Shown: in pieces, positions 26,185 to 35,467 of the stretch
Layout of the letters: every line of letters starts with the position of its first letter
Position numbering within the stretch: the stretch's first letter is position 1
Notes under the pieces: generated by a model
The model's database searches: none
What the model saw: the letters and a program-made list of their open reading frames with translations, nothing else
Told to the model about the DNA's origin: nothing
Translations under genes and position numbers: made by a program
NCBI RefSeq assembly: GCF_041504345.1
Contig: NZ_CP167895.1
Coordinates: 1,178,001 to 1,242,000, forward strand
Direction: 5' to 3'
Origin: Vibrio sp. BS-M-Sm-2
Lineage (GTDB): Bacteria; Pseudomonadota; Gammaproteobacteria; Enterobacterales; Vibrionaceae
Length of the DNA: 64,000 nt

Positions 26185-27123
26185 TTATGCCGTTGATTCT
26201 GGTAGCTCTATTGTCTCAACCTGAGTTGGTGCTAGATACTCACACAGCTCATCATAAGGAATAGGGCGAGAGAAGTAGTAGCCTTGCATCAAATCACATC
26301 CACAGGCCTTTAGAATCGAGAAGTGTTCGTTTGATTCTACGCCTTCTGCCAATACCACCATGCCGAAGTTTTTACCGATTGCGATAATGTTTTGCACCAT
26401 AGTCAGTGACTGCTGGTCTATAGTTATGTTCTCAATGAAACTCTTATCAATCTTAAGTTCGTCGATAGGGAGTGCTTTCAACATGCTCAACGATGAATAG
26501 CCGGTACCGAAGTCATCCAGAGAGATCTTAATATCGTTTTCTTTGAGTGCTTCAAACAGTGGTTTCACTATAGCTACATCTTCAATGAACAAACTCTCCG
26601 TTATCTCTAGCGTTAAATAGCTTGGAGATAACTGATACTTTTCAAGCGTAGCGAATAAGTGGTCAGAGAACGACTTATGGGAAAACTGACGAACCGATAT
26701 ATTGATCGACAGCCCGATCTTTTGTTCGGTTGTTCGGTGCAAGTGGGTGATCTGCATAATGCTGGACTCAATAATAAAAGTACCCAGTTTTTGCATTAAG
26801 CCTGTGTTCTCTGCTATCGGTATAAAGACATCCGGCGGAACAAAACCCAATTCGTCATCAATCCAGCGAACGAGTGCTTCTACACCGTGAATACTCTCAT
26901 TTGCACGAACCAGTGGTTGGAAAACCATGAACAGTGTTTGTTTCTCGATAGCGATGCGTAGCCTTTGTTCTACTTTCATTCTGTAGAGGTGAGCGTCTTG
27001 CAGCGCCAGTGGTAAAAATACTGTATGAGTTCTGTTGTTGCTTCGCTTTGTACATTGAAATATCGGCAGAACGGAGCAAGCTATCCAAATCTTTTCCGTG
27101 TTCGGGGAAGCGAGCAATACCAA
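26185..27123 (-). CDS. EAL c-di-GMP phosphodiesterase domain, 3' part of a frameshifted gene
   Basis: Open frame encoding a full EAL domain; the homologous part starts about 27015, and earlier residues are out-of-frame with the upstream GGDEF part. The catalytic motifs all seem intact: EAL in GVEALVRW, EITES, DDFGTGYSSL, the general-base lysine in ELKIDKSF and the loop AEGVES. It should hydrolyse cyclic di-GMP. Removing one base from the 5-A run at 27014-27018 joins it to the GGDEF frame as ...SYSILPLALQDAH. If the break is real, this part has no obvious start of its own (the first useful internal ATG is at 26979). Confidence 0.8.
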   Translation of the reverse strand: MVLLASPNTEKIWIACSVLPIFQCTKRSNNRTHTVFLPLALQDAHLYRMKVEQRLRIAIEKQTLFMVFQPLVRANESIHGVEALVRWIDDELGFVPPDVFIPIAENTGLMQKLGTFIIESSIMQITHLHRTTEQKIGLSINISVRQFSHKSFSDHLFATLEKYQLSPSYLTLEITESLFIEDVAIVKPLFEALKENDIKISLDDFGTGYSSLSMLKALPIDELKIDKSFIENITIDQQSLTMVQNIIAIGKNFGMVVLAEGVESNEHFSILKACGCDLMQGYYFSRPIPYDELCEYLAPTQVETIELPESTA

Positions 27124-28489
27124 TACTGCAGCCGAGCAAGAACTGGGAGTGTTCTACTTCATAAGGTTGAGAAAGTACTTCAATAATCCGCTCGGCGAGT
27201 CGTTTAATCTCAGATTCGTTCGTTAACGGTGTTAAGAATAGAAACTCGTCGCTGGATTCACGCACCAACAAACTGAGTCGAGAACGGAATCTCATCAAAC
27301 GTAACGCAATCTGTCTGAGTACCTTGTCCCCGAAGTCGTGCCCGTGAGTATCATTAACACACTTAAAGTTATCGATATCGATAAATAATAGCGAAAATGG
27401 CTCTGAGTCATCGTCAATCCATTTGCCAATATTTTTACGCATGTACAAACGGTTTGGTAGAGAGGTTAATGGGTCATGGTTCGCCTGATAAATGAGTTGG
27501 CTACGAGTGCGTTGTTCATTCTTGGCAATCGACTTAACCAAAAAGTAGAAACCGAACTGAAGAAAAATAAAGGCAACGAACAGAATGCTGAACTCTTGTA
27601 TGAATATGCTATCGACGTGAGTTAGGTCCGTACGCCCTACCACCCATAATTTGTAGTTTGGGATGTATTTCGCGCTTATTAAAGAGTGGTATTGTTCATC
27701 GTCTACGACAAAAGAGTAGGTTTCTTGCCCATTCATCGCTTCTTGCACGCTAATTCCAAAGTGGTCGGTAAAGGTGCGTGTAATACGCTGTATGACATCT
27801 TTGCCTACTGGAGAGGAATACGCACTCTCAGATTCGATATCACTCGAATAAAATTGGCGATAGCTGTCTGTCCTGAGCAGGCTTAGTGTATTGAAACTTC
27901 CGGCGTGAGCATTATTTTCAAATACGATCGTGGCGTCTAATCGTAGCCCGGCGGTCATTACTGCATCGGCTTTCTTGCCATCGATTGAAATGGATTTTCT
28001 CAGTGGGATAACCAAGCTATTCAGCGATTCTTGAAAATAGGTACGGCCAAGCACCATGCTACTGCTAGATAGGGCGTCTAAAAAGGAGTCTCTCGTTGGT
28101 GCGTATTGCAGCAAATTCCTTTGATTCGCAAGTTGGAGATTTGAGCTGATCGAGAGGTAGTCACCGTCGGTGTTCAACAAGCCAAACGCTGCTATCGCAG
28201 GGTGGGTTTCAAGTAGTTTGTCTAAAATGGGCCTAATTTGGATAGACGCAGTACGTGTGAAATCAGACTGTTGAGCCAGTTGATGGCCGACCACTTCTAA
28301 CAAGGCTTCTTGACTGGTCAGCAGTGAGTTGACTGAGCTAGAAAAAAGCTCAACTTGAATGTGTTGCTGCTCTATGAAGTCGTCTCTGTTTGCTTTCCAG
28401 TTTGTTACTCCCAACACGGAGAAAAGTATCACGGTAAGCAGCACGATCATAGCGTACAGCGACCAGATATTTTTCTTAAATAGAGCCAT
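26897..28489 (-). CDS. Membrane sensor with degenerate GGDEF domain, 5' part of a frameshifted gene
   Basis: 530-residue frame. Two membrane helices (about 10-30 and 303-322) bracket a periplasmic dCache-like sensor, followed by a GGDEF-type domain (about 345-495). The active-site motif is S412-S-D-E-F416 rather than GGDEF, so cyclase activity is doubtful. The last about 35 residues (after SYSIF) are out-of-frame, because one extra base in a 5-T run (minus strand, 27014-27018) separates it from the EAL part. The intact protein would be about 765 residues, an inner-membrane phosphodiesterase with the GGDEF as a regulatory module. Confidence 0.8.
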   Translation of the reverse strand: MALFKKNIWSLYAMIVLLTVILFSVLGVTNWKANRDDFIEQQHIQVELFSSSVNSLLTSQEALLEVVGHQLAQQSDFTRTASIQIRPILDKLLETHPAIAAFGLLNTDGDYLSISSNLQLANQRNLLQYAPTRDSFLDALSSSSMVLGRTYFQESLNSLVIPLRKSISIDGKKADAVMTAGLRLDATIVFENNAHAGSFNTLSLLRTDSYRQFYSSDIESESAYSSPVGKDVIQRITRTFTDHFGISVQEAMNGQETYSFVVDDEQYHSLISAKYIPNYKLWVVGRTDLTHVDSIFIQEFSILFVAFIFLQFGFYFLVKSIAKNEQRTRSQLIYQANHDPLTSLPNRLYMRKNIGKWIDDDSEPFSLLFIDIDNFKCVNDTHGHDFGDKVLRQIALRLMRFRSRLSLLVRESSDEFLFLTPLTNESEIKRLAERIIEVLSQPYEVEHSQFLLGCSIGIARFPEHGKDLDSLLRSADISMYKAKQQQNSYSIFTTGAARRSPLQNESRTKATHRYRETNTVHGFPTTGSCK

Positions 28490-28875
28490 GAGATGCCTTT
28501 TGTTGGTTACTACTATTAACAGAGAGCAAGTGACAAACTATTGGGTCGTCAGCGTGATTCATGCAACGAAGGATACAAATATCCACAATGAAAGTATTAA
28601 TGATTAAATAGTGTAACGACTATGAGCAGAGATTCTTGAGTGAAATATTAGTATTCATAATTTTGATAACGATTAGTTTATGATTAATCACAATTTATGG
28701 TTAGCAAGTTGATGTGGATTACCAATCAAACAGTGTTAATCGAGTCTTAGCCTCGAGCGAACATAGTGTTAACTGCGGCACAAAGGCTTACTTCATGAGA
28801 TGTGAGGTCATCATTATCAGCAAGCTCTTTATGCATGCGCAGTATATTCTAACAGTGGCAGTAAGCGAAGTTGAA
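28490..28875. other. Intergenic region, no feature seen
   Basis: About 390 bases between the sensor and sulfurtransferase genes, both on the minus strand. It should contain the sensor gene's promoter and the end of the sulfurtransferase transcript. I see no terminator hairpin with a T-run and no convincing open frame. Confidence 0.4.
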
Positions 28876-29739
28876 TTACTGGTTTGTTACGGCGATAGGC
28901 AGGCTTTCGTTAGCGCCCCATTCTGTCCATGAGCCATCGTAAACTCCCATTTCACCCGAGTATCCCGCCAATTTAGCAGCCAACAAAATGATGCAGGCAG
29001 TCACACCTGAACCACAGCTAAAGAACATCGGTTGAGTTGGCGTTAAGTCTAACGTAGAAAAGATTTCTGTAAGCTCGCTCTGTGGTTTCAACTTACCGTT
29101 GTTCAGCACTTGTGCGAATGGTAGACAAACTGAGTTTGGAATATGCCCGCTGCGTAATCCAGCTCTTGGTTCAGGCACTTCTGAATCAAAACGAGCTTGA
29201 GATCGAGCATCTAGAATATTGGCACTCTTGTTTTCTGAATAGCTTAGGACTTGCTTTGCATCCACAAAGTAGTTTTCTTGAATGTTGCCTTCGAAATTGC
29301 CTGGTGTTACTTCAGCTCTGTACGATGTGTCCGTCGCGTAACCCGCTTCAATCCATGCTGGCAAGCCACCGTCTAAAATGTGTACGTTGTTGTGTCCCAT
29401 TGCCATAAACATCCACCATGCACGGGGCGAAGCGAAGGTTCCGGAGTTATCGTACACCACAATCGTGCTGTCTTGGTTGATACCAATTTCACGTGCACGA
29501 GTGTTGAAGTGTTTTTCGGAAGGGAACATGTGAGGAAGTAGGGTATGTTTGTTGCTGAAGTCTTTGTCGTAGTCGAAACGAATTGCTCCAGGAATCATTT
29601 GTCCTTTGATCTTTTCAGACTCACTTGGAATTTGAAATTCGATACTGGCGTCTAAGATGATGATGTTGTCTTGCTCTAACAAACGTTGTTGAAGTTGTTC
29701 TGGAGAAATGAGTGGCTGATTCATTCTTATTGTATCCAT
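28876..29739 (-). CDS. sseA: Sulfurtransferase, SseA/3-mercaptopyruvate type
   Basis: 287 residues with two rhodanese domains (about 15-135 and 165-285). The C-terminal active loop is C-G-S-G-V-T in FFSCGSGVTAC, the signature of 3-mercaptopyruvate sulfurtransferases (thiosulfate sulfurtransferases carry different residues). It would move sulfur from mercaptopyruvate to an acceptor such as cyanide or a thiol. Two starts are open, at 29739 and 29724; neither has a strong ribosome site. Probably cytoplasmic, since there is no signal peptide. Confidence 0.85.
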   Translation of the reverse strand: MDTIRMNQPLISPEQLQQRLLEQDNIIILDASIEFQIPSESEKIKGQMIPGAIRFDYDKDFSNKHTLLPHMFPSEKHFNTRAREIGINQDSTIVVYDNSGTFASPRAWWMFMAMGHNNVHILDGGLPAWIEAGYATDTSYRAEVTPGNFEGNIQENYFVDAKQVLSYSENKSANILDARSQARFDSEVPEPRAGLRSGHIPNSVCLPFAQVLNNGKLKPQSELTEIFSTLDLTPTQPMFFSCGSGVTACIILLAAKLAGYSGEMGVYDGSWTEWGANESLPIAVTNQ

Positions 29740-29774
29740 TCTTGTTGTAGTTATAGCTGTTGTTATATCGGCGG

Positions 29775-30089
29775 CTAAGGTGCAGCTCTACAGTGGATGA
29801 ACTGATAGCTGCTTTGTCCGGTGATTTGGTTACTTAATGTATCAAGCGAGACTACAGAATCAATAGGGCAGTCCGTGGTCGGTGCAATAGATACGCGGAA
29901 TACACTGTTGTCTTGAGTTTGAACAGTAAGATAACGCCTGTGTCCATCTAATGACTGAGTGAGTGTATTCGAAATCACTTTGGCTTCAATACGTTGCCCC
30001 GTCTGTGACGTCAGCGGAAAATGGGTAAGGGCAACTAATACGCCGACACCGCACATTAAGATAAATAGACCTATTTTTAACTGTTTCAT
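29775..30089 (-). CDS. Small membrane-anchored or secreted protein, unknown
   Basis: 104 residues. One N-terminal hydrophobic segment (about 5-25, with a cysteine at residue 13 that is not a clear lipobox), then a polar domain of about 75 residues with two cysteines (DCPID and HCRAA) that could pair in the periplasm. I do not recognise the family. It lies 35 bases upstream of the sulfurtransferase on the same strand, so it may be co-transcribed. An OB-like small beta domain is possible from the alternating pattern, but this is a guess. Confidence 0.55.
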   Translation of the reverse strand: MKQLKIGLFILMCGVGVLVALTHFPLTSQTGQRIEAKVISNTLTQSLDGHRRYLTVQTQDNSVFRVSIAPTTDCPIDSVVSLDTLSNQITGQSSYQFIHCRAAP

Positions 30090-30250
30090 GAGAGTAAGTC
30101 TTTGAAGGTTATCTTGAAAATATAAGTTAGATTCGAAGTAAAGTGAATGAACTCTAATTAGATAATTTTCACTTTTATTGGTTTGGAGCGATCAAAAAAG
30201 TGAGCATTGCTGCTCACTTTTGTCTGTAGATATTCGAATCTAAACTTTCA

Positions 30251-30853
30251 TTACCACACAATCTGAGAATTGCTGCTCGATACTACTTTTTGTAGAGGTG
30301 GCTGACCATCGTAAAACCAAATCTCTACGAGAAGTGAATCGTGGCTGACTGGGCTCGTGAAATTAGAGGCAAACACACCATTGTTTAATGATCCTGCAAT
30401 CACTTTGCTTGAGTAGTCTGGTTTCAATGTCGAGTCGTCACGAGCACTAAAACGGCTATACACGGTAACAAATGAACGGTCTATTGAAATACTACTGATG
30501 TCGATGTCGATATCAAACTGCTCTATAGAGCTGTAATCAAAACCGTCGGGTACAACTAAATCACTCATAGTGTAAGTGGGTACCGCTGCTGCACTGGCTA
30601 CTGGAGACGGTGATGGCGTTGCTGGTGTTGCTGGCGTCGCCGGTGAAGACGGTGAAGGAGAAGCCGTGCTGCCGCCCCCGCCACCTCCGCCCCCACCACA
30701 ACCTGCTAGTAGGAGTGGGGCTGTAGCTAAAACTACGGTCATTGTTTTCTTCATGTTCCAAGAGCTTTGTGCAGACATATTATTTTCCTTAGAGAGGTTG
30801 CTTCTCAACTCAACGTTATGATGTTCGCGATTATGTTTATCTTTGATACTCAT
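30251..30853 (-). CDS. Lipoprotein with poly-glycine linker, unknown function
   Basis: 200 residues from the ATG at 30853, which has a strong AAGGAG site; an internal ATG at 30778, preceded by AAGGAA, would give a more usual signal length. Lipobox LLAGC is followed by nine glycines and a Ser/Pro/Ala-rich linker (ATPATPATPSPSP), a design common in surface or outer-membrane lipoproteins. The C-terminal domain of about 110 residues is not recognised. The start lies 12 bases after the LruC-domain gene, so the two are one operon and may act together on the cell surface. Confidence 0.65.
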   Translation of the reverse strand: MSIKDKHNREHHNVELRSNLSKENNMSAQSSWNMKKTMTVVLATAPLLLAGCGGGGGGGGGSTASPSPSSPATPATPATPSPSPVASAAAVPTYTMSDLVVPDGFDYSSIEQFDIDIDISSISIDRSFVTVYSRFSARDDSTLKPDYSSKVIAGSLNNGVFASNFTSPVSHDSLLVEIWFYDGQPPLQKVVSSSNSQIVW

Positions 30854-30864
30854 GACGTCTCTCC

Positions 30865-33000
30865 TTATGGCTCGTAACATTGGTTGTCTGCTGGTGATAC
30901 GTACCAAGTCTGGTTATTTTCACCGCTTGACTCTGCCCACTGCTTAAACTCTGGGTAAGCAGTTACGATATCCACGTATTCTTGCGGCCATTCCCACTCT
31001 TCTGTTGATGTAATAATGAGAGCCCAAGGGTGGTTTTCTGCTGTCTTGAAATATTTCCCCGTTGCTGGGTCGCTATCGTCAACACCGATCCCAGAGTCAA
31101 ATAGGTTCACTGTATCGAAGGCCTCGGTTGGTGCTTGGTCTGGTAGATGTACCTCCCAGCTACGTCCCGGATGCGCAGGAAGGTTTTCACCGTGATAGTA
31201 TCCTGGCGTCGCGAAGATGAACGGGTCGTAAGGCATATCAGTCCAACTTGCAGTGCTCACACCATCCCCTGCTAAGGTAATACCAACTTGGAAGGAGAAC
31301 TGTTCGTCTTCTTTACATCCATTGCTGGTACGGTAGAAGTTACAAGCGGTAGTGATTTTCTCAGTTAAGTCGTTTGCAATGACAAATATTGCTTCGCTAC
31401 GTCCTGATTCAAGATCTAGGTCTGTGAATACCCCGTTGTGTTTCATGTAAGAGTTACCACTACTCACTAAACTTGGATCTAGGTTTGGAAGTCGAACTGC
31501 GAAACCGTTTCTGTATGAAGCACCTACAGCAGCAAGGCGTCCATCAATGGTTGATTTAACTACTTTGCCATCTTTAAGGATTTCCGTAATGCGGTAGAAT
31601 AGGACTGCGTCATTCATATCGTAATCGGCTTTGTACGGCCAGTTATCCTCGTAGGCGAGTGTTGCGTAGCCAGAAGCACTAGGGAAGTAGCGAGCTGTCG
31701 CACCATCATTCAATACGTCAACTTGAATATCCACTACCTCACCGGAGGTTGAACCGCCGAAGTAGCTTAAGTTGGTTTGTTGACTGAATCTGAATCGAGC
31801 CCATGTGGTACCAGTCAGTGCGTTGATATCGACATTTAGGAATAACTCATTTTCACCAGCATCTAACAGGTAATCTGTAAATACTTGTTCGTTGGCACCA
31901 TCGAAGCTACCGTCTTGGTTCCAGTCGATCCAAGCCGAAAGGTAACCGGTTGTTGAAGCTTCAATTACCACTTTTGAATCAAGCCCGGCTTCAAGCGCAG
32001 TAACAAAACCGATACCACCGTTAGCCCACTCATCGTCCACTCCAATAGTTTCATCTGATTGTGGAGTGACATAACCATCCAAGTCTGCATCTGGTGGTGT
32101 TGTACCCAACCAAGTGATGCCATCAAGCTCATGTCGAGGACCATTACTCGCCAGTAACGTTAGGTAGCTGTCTGGAGCATCACCGAAGTCGATGTTTGAG
32201 TCTTCATCCACAACAGGTGCATTAGCACAACGAGCACCATCATTTTGACCAGAAATTGGGCCATTCGGTACAAATTCATCGGCTGGAACAATACCTGCTG
32301 CGATATTGGCAGCGTTGTCGGGAGATAGGTTGATTCGGTAGATCTTACCGTCTTGGTTTCGAGATACGTAGTAGTAGCCATTGACATCAAAATAGCCAGC
32401 ACCGAACGTACCTAACTCACCGGTATCGCCGATGTAGGTTTCGGCTCCTGTGGTTGGGTTGAATTGGTACAGGCCGCCCGAGTTATTATCAATACCATAT
32501 AGAGAGCCATCGCTTGGGTGAAAGGCGAAATCAGTCAATTTTACGGTTGCTGGGCTGCCTACAATTTTGTTAACGGTAACAGTCGCATTTGGATCGGCAT
32601 CTAAAGGCGAAAGGTCAACGGTGAACAGCCCCTTACCTGTGCGGTATAGGTAGTAAACATGGTCGTAGACATCGCCTACATAAAAGGTGTGATCGGTTGG
32701 TAAGCCGCTGGTGTTGATGACCTCTGCTTGGAAGTCTTGGCCAAGACGCACTAAGCGTTTGTTGGTGGTGTCATAGCCATAAATATATCTGTCTTGAAAG
32801 TCAAAACCGACACCATTGATGTTGGCATTCATGCCTGTATCGTCTTCTAACAGGGTGGTTGAGCCGGTAACTAGGTTAACGCCCCAAACCTCAACGGGTT
32901 TCGACTGAAATAGGTATGCCTTACTAGGGCAGGTATCGAATGGCGCTGCGTTGGCGACCAATGGCGCACTTAATAGCAAACTTAACGTTGTGATTCTCAT
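30865..33000 (-). CDS. LruC-domain secreted protein
   Basis: 711 residues with a signal peptide (cleavage near NA-AP, about residue 19). The N-terminal half is a repeat/beta-propeller-like section (about 25-265; VGDVYDHVYYLYR, GYYYVSRNQDGKIYRI), followed by a GEVED-type domain (about 270-430; DFGDAPDSY, AWIDWNQDGSFD) and the C-terminal LruC domain (about 440-700; DNWPYKADYDMNDAVLFYR, NHPWALIITSTEEWEWP). The function of LruC proteins is unknown; they are exported and associated with the outer surface. AAGGATG precedes the ATG. It is followed by the poly-Gly lipoprotein gene. Confidence 0.8.
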   Translation of the reverse strand: MRITTLSLLLSAPLVANAAPFDTCPSKAYLFQSKPVEVWGVNLVTGSTTLLEDDTGMNANINGVGFDFQDRYIYGYDTTNKRLVRLGQDFQAEVINTSGLPTDHTFYVGDVYDHVYYLYRTGKGLFTVDLSPLDADPNATVTVNKIVGSPATVKLTDFAFHPSDGSLYGIDNNSGGLYQFNPTTGAETYIGDTGELGTFGAGYFDVNGYYYVSRNQDGKIYRINLSPDNAANIAAGIVPADEFVPNGPISGQNDGARCANAPVVDEDSNIDFGDAPDSYLTLLASNGPRHELDGITWLGTTPPDADLDGYVTPQSDETIGVDDEWANGGIGFVTALEAGLDSKVVIEASTTGYLSAWIDWNQDGSFDGANEQVFTDYLLDAGENELFLNVDINALTGTTWARFRFSQQTNLSYFGGSTSGEVVDIQVDVLNDGATARYFPSASGYATLAYEDNWPYKADYDMNDAVLFYRITEILKDGKVVKSTIDGRLAAVGASYRNGFAVRLPNLDPSLVSSGNSYMKHNGVFTDLDLESGRSEAIFVIANDLTEKITTACNFYRTSNGCKEDEQFSFQVGITLAGDGVSTASWTDMPYDPFIFATPGYYHGENLPAHPGRSWEVHLPDQAPTEAFDTVNLFDSGIGVDDSDPATGKYFKTAENHPWALIITSTEEWEWPQEYVDIVTAYPEFKQWAESSGENNQTWYVSPADNQCYEP

Positions 33001-33196
33001 ATCTACATCCTTGTCATGGAAGGTATAGATACTTTTACAAGTTACGTGCCAATTTTAAGTTATTGATTTTAGATGGTTTTTATTCTTAACTCTTCAGCGA
33101 AAATCTGTTTTCTCAAAATGAGAATTCAAATGAAACTGATTCCTCATGAAATGTTTCAATTTGAAATCAGGAATGTTTGGATTCAAGTTCAAATAT

Positions 33197-33223
33197 AAAA
33201 AGCCCCGACATTGGTCAGGGCTT
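33197..33223 (-). terminator. Terminator of moeAB
   Basis: On the minus strand a 10-bp stem with one mismatch (AAGCCCTGAC and GTCGGGGCTT) is followed by TTT and AT-rich sequence, just after the moeB stop. Confidence 0.75.
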
Positions 33224-33260
33224 GAGGAGTTATAAAGTAGCTATCTTACTCGTGATTAGC

Positions 33261-34010
33261 TTAACCACACACCGAACAATTCGGCATCTTCATTAAATTC
33301 ATCTCACGCCAACTGTGAGACATGGCATCGAGAATCAAAAGTTTGCCTTGCTTTGGTTGTCCAAACTTAGCAATAACTTTAATCGCTTCCAAAGCCTGAG
33401 CCGCGCCCACCATACCAACTACTGGCGCCATCACACCGGCTTCGACACAACTTAGTGCCGCATTGCCGAACAGAGCGCTTAAGCATTGGTAACACGGTGC
33501 ATTTTCATCTTGATAAGTGAATACGCTAATCTGACCTTCCATACGAATCGCTGCACCTGATACGAGTGGCGTTTTAGATGCGTAGCATAAGCGGTTAAGT
33601 TGATTACGTGTTTCAACATTGTCGCTGGCATCAAGCACTAACGAATGCGCTTCGATTAGGTTCGCAAGCGTTTCGTCATCGAGCCTGTGATCGACAGTCT
33701 CAACTTTTAGGTGTGGGTTTAACACCTGTAATGATTCGGCGGCTGAAACGACTTTCTTTTTACCAATATCAGCATCGGTGTGAAGCACTTGTCGCTGCAG
33801 GTTTGAAAGCTCGACAATATCGTCGTCGATCAGTGTCAGCTTACCAATGCCCGCAGTCGCGAGGTATTGAGCAGAGGCACAACCAAGGCCTCCTGCACCC
33901 AACACTAAGATTGAGCTCTGTTTCAGCGCTTCTTGGCCTTCAAAATCAAACTGCTTAAGAATGATCTGGCGATTGTAACGAAGCATCTCTGCGTCAGACA
34001 GTATTTCCAT
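33261..34010 (-). CDS. moeB: Molybdopterin-synthase adenylyltransferase MoeB
   Basis: 249 residues. It adenylates the C-terminal glycine of MoaD so that sulfur can be loaded for molybdopterin formation. Visible are the nucleotide-binding GAGGLGC near residue 38, RQ of NLQRQ, and two zinc CxxC pairs (CYQC near 175 and CSVC at the C-terminus). The start follows AAGG and lies 12 bases after moeA. ThiF is a related alternative, but the moeA neighbour and length favour MoeB. Confidence 0.93.
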   Translation of the reverse strand: MEILSDAEMLRYNRQIILKQFDFEGQEALKQSSILVLGAGGLGCASAQYLATAGIGKLTLIDDDIVELSNLQRQVLHTDADIGKKKVVSAAESLQVLNPHLKVETVDHRLDDETLANLIEAHSLVLDASDNVETRNQLNRLCYASKTPLVSGAAIRMEGQISVFTYQDENAPCYQCLSALFGNAALSCVEAGVMAPVVGMVGAAQALEAIKVIAKFGQPKQGKLLILDAMSHSWREMNLMKMPNCSVCG

Positions 34011-34022
34011 CAGTAAGCCTTG

Positions 34023-35258
34023 TTAGTAAAGCGTCGAGTTAAACAATTGAATCTGAACTGTTTCGCCCACTTCAACACGGCCACGCTCACGCTCAAGTAC
34101 CACAAAGCAGTTTGCTAGGCTCATTGAACGGAAAGCGCCAGAGCTTTGGTTACCTGTTGTTTCTACTACAAATTGACCGTTTTCAATCGAGTAGATACCA
34201 CGTTGATAGTCAGTACGGCCTGGGCCTTTTTTAAATGCAGATTTAGTAATAGCAGGGATCGATTCTGGCGCTGTCCATGCAGTGTGACCTGCAAGTTTAG
34301 CAAGCATAGGCTGAACCAAAACATACATCGTCATCATCGCTGATACTGGGTTACCCGGTAGGCCACAGAACCAAGCGTTGTCTAGTTCACCAAATGCGAA
34401 CGGCTTACCCGGTTTGATAGCTAGTTTCCAAAAGCCGATTTGACCAAGTTCTTCAAGGATGTCTTTGGTGTAATCGGCTTCGCCAACACTTACGCCACCG
34501 GAAGTCACGACAACGTCTGCCAATTCTTGAGCTTTCTCGAAGGTTTCTTTAAGCGTCGTAGGGCAATCAGGGATGATGCCTAGGTCAATCGCTTCGCAAC
34601 CAAACGCTTCAATCAGTGGTTTGATACCGTAGCGGTTGCTGTCGTAGATCTGACCATCTTCAAGAGGCTGACCTAGCGGTTTTAGCTCATCGCCAGTAGA
34701 GAAGAAAGCGACTTTAGGTTTGTGTGCAACAGTCACATGGCTCACACCAAGTGAAGCGATCATTGGAATGTCGCGAGGCGTTAAACGTTCACCGCGGCTA
34801 AGAACGATGTCACCTTGTTTGATGTCATCACCGGTAGGGCGAATATTGTTGTTCAGTCTGATGTCGTCTTGCTGAATTTCGATGCCCGCATCGGTTTCGC
34901 GAGTATTTTCTTGCATGATGACTGCATCGCACCCTTCTGGGATTTTAGCTCCTGTCATAATGCGAATACAGGTGTTGCTTGGCCATTCGCCTTCAAATGG
35001 CTGACCTGCAAAAGATTTGCCTGCTAAGGGCAGTACTTTACCGTTTTCTAGGTCCGCTAAACGTAGCGCGTAACCGTCCATTGCTGAGTTATCAAAAGGA
35101 GGTACGAAAATAGGGGAGAGGATATCTTCAGCAAGTACGTAACCTAATGCATCTGCCAATGGCAGCGATAAGGTCGTTTGAATAGGTTTAATTGGTGATA
35201 GTAGCTTATCTAGTGCTTCTTCAATTGGCATCAAGCCCGGAGCGTCGCAACAGCCCAT
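34023..35258 (-). CDS. moeA: Molybdopterin molybdenumtransferase MoeA
   Basis: 411 residues, the E. coli MoeA length. It inserts molybdate into adenylated molybdopterin. Motifs include FDNSAMDGYALR near 60, RIMTGAKIPEG near 100, TSGGVSVGEADYTKD near 250 and GLPGNPVSAMM near 302. A good ribosome site, AAGGAA, precedes the ATG. First gene of the moeA-moeB operon, divergent from folE, which supplies pterins by a related GTP route. Confidence 0.95.
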   Translation of the reverse strand: MGCCDAPGLMPIEEALDKLLSPIKPIQTTLSLPLADALGYVLAEDILSPIFVPPFDNSAMDGYALRLADLENGKVLPLAGKSFAGQPFEGEWPSNTCIRIMTGAKIPEGCDAVIMQENTRETDAGIEIQQDDIRLNNNIRPTGDDIKQGDIVLSRGERLTPRDIPMIASLGVSHVTVAHKPKVAFFSTGDELKPLGQPLEDGQIYDSNRYGIKPLIEAFGCEAIDLGIIPDCPTTLKETFEKAQELADVVVTSGGVSVGEADYTKDILEELGQIGFWKLAIKPGKPFAFGELDNAWFCGLPGNPVSAMMTMYVLVQPMLAKLAGHTAWTAPESIPAITKSAFKKGPGRTDYQRGIYSIENGQFVVETTGNQSSGAFRSMSLANCFVVLERERGRVEVGETVQIQLFNSTLY

Positions 35259-35467
35259 AATTGAATTCCTTTGATCGTTATTATTTTATTTGATGGTTGG
35301 CATCAGAATCGGTTTTGAGACTAAAAAGTTCGCCAACGAAATTGCAGTCACTTTAGCATAGTTTAAGGTCCGTAAATAATGACCTCCCTTAAAATATGGG
35401 TGTAATTATTCAAAATTCCGAGTATCCTTGTCTGCCATCCAAAAGGGGTAATAAAAGAGGAAGTTCA

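Noticed and set aside
29082..29408. Plus-strand 108-codon frame inside sseA
   Set aside because: Antisense shadow of a clear sulfurtransferase gene with no ribosome site.
30576..30821. Plus-strand frame with poly-Pro opposite the lipoprotein
   Set aside because: The poly-Pro run is merely the complement of the poly-Gly codons of the lipoprotein gene.
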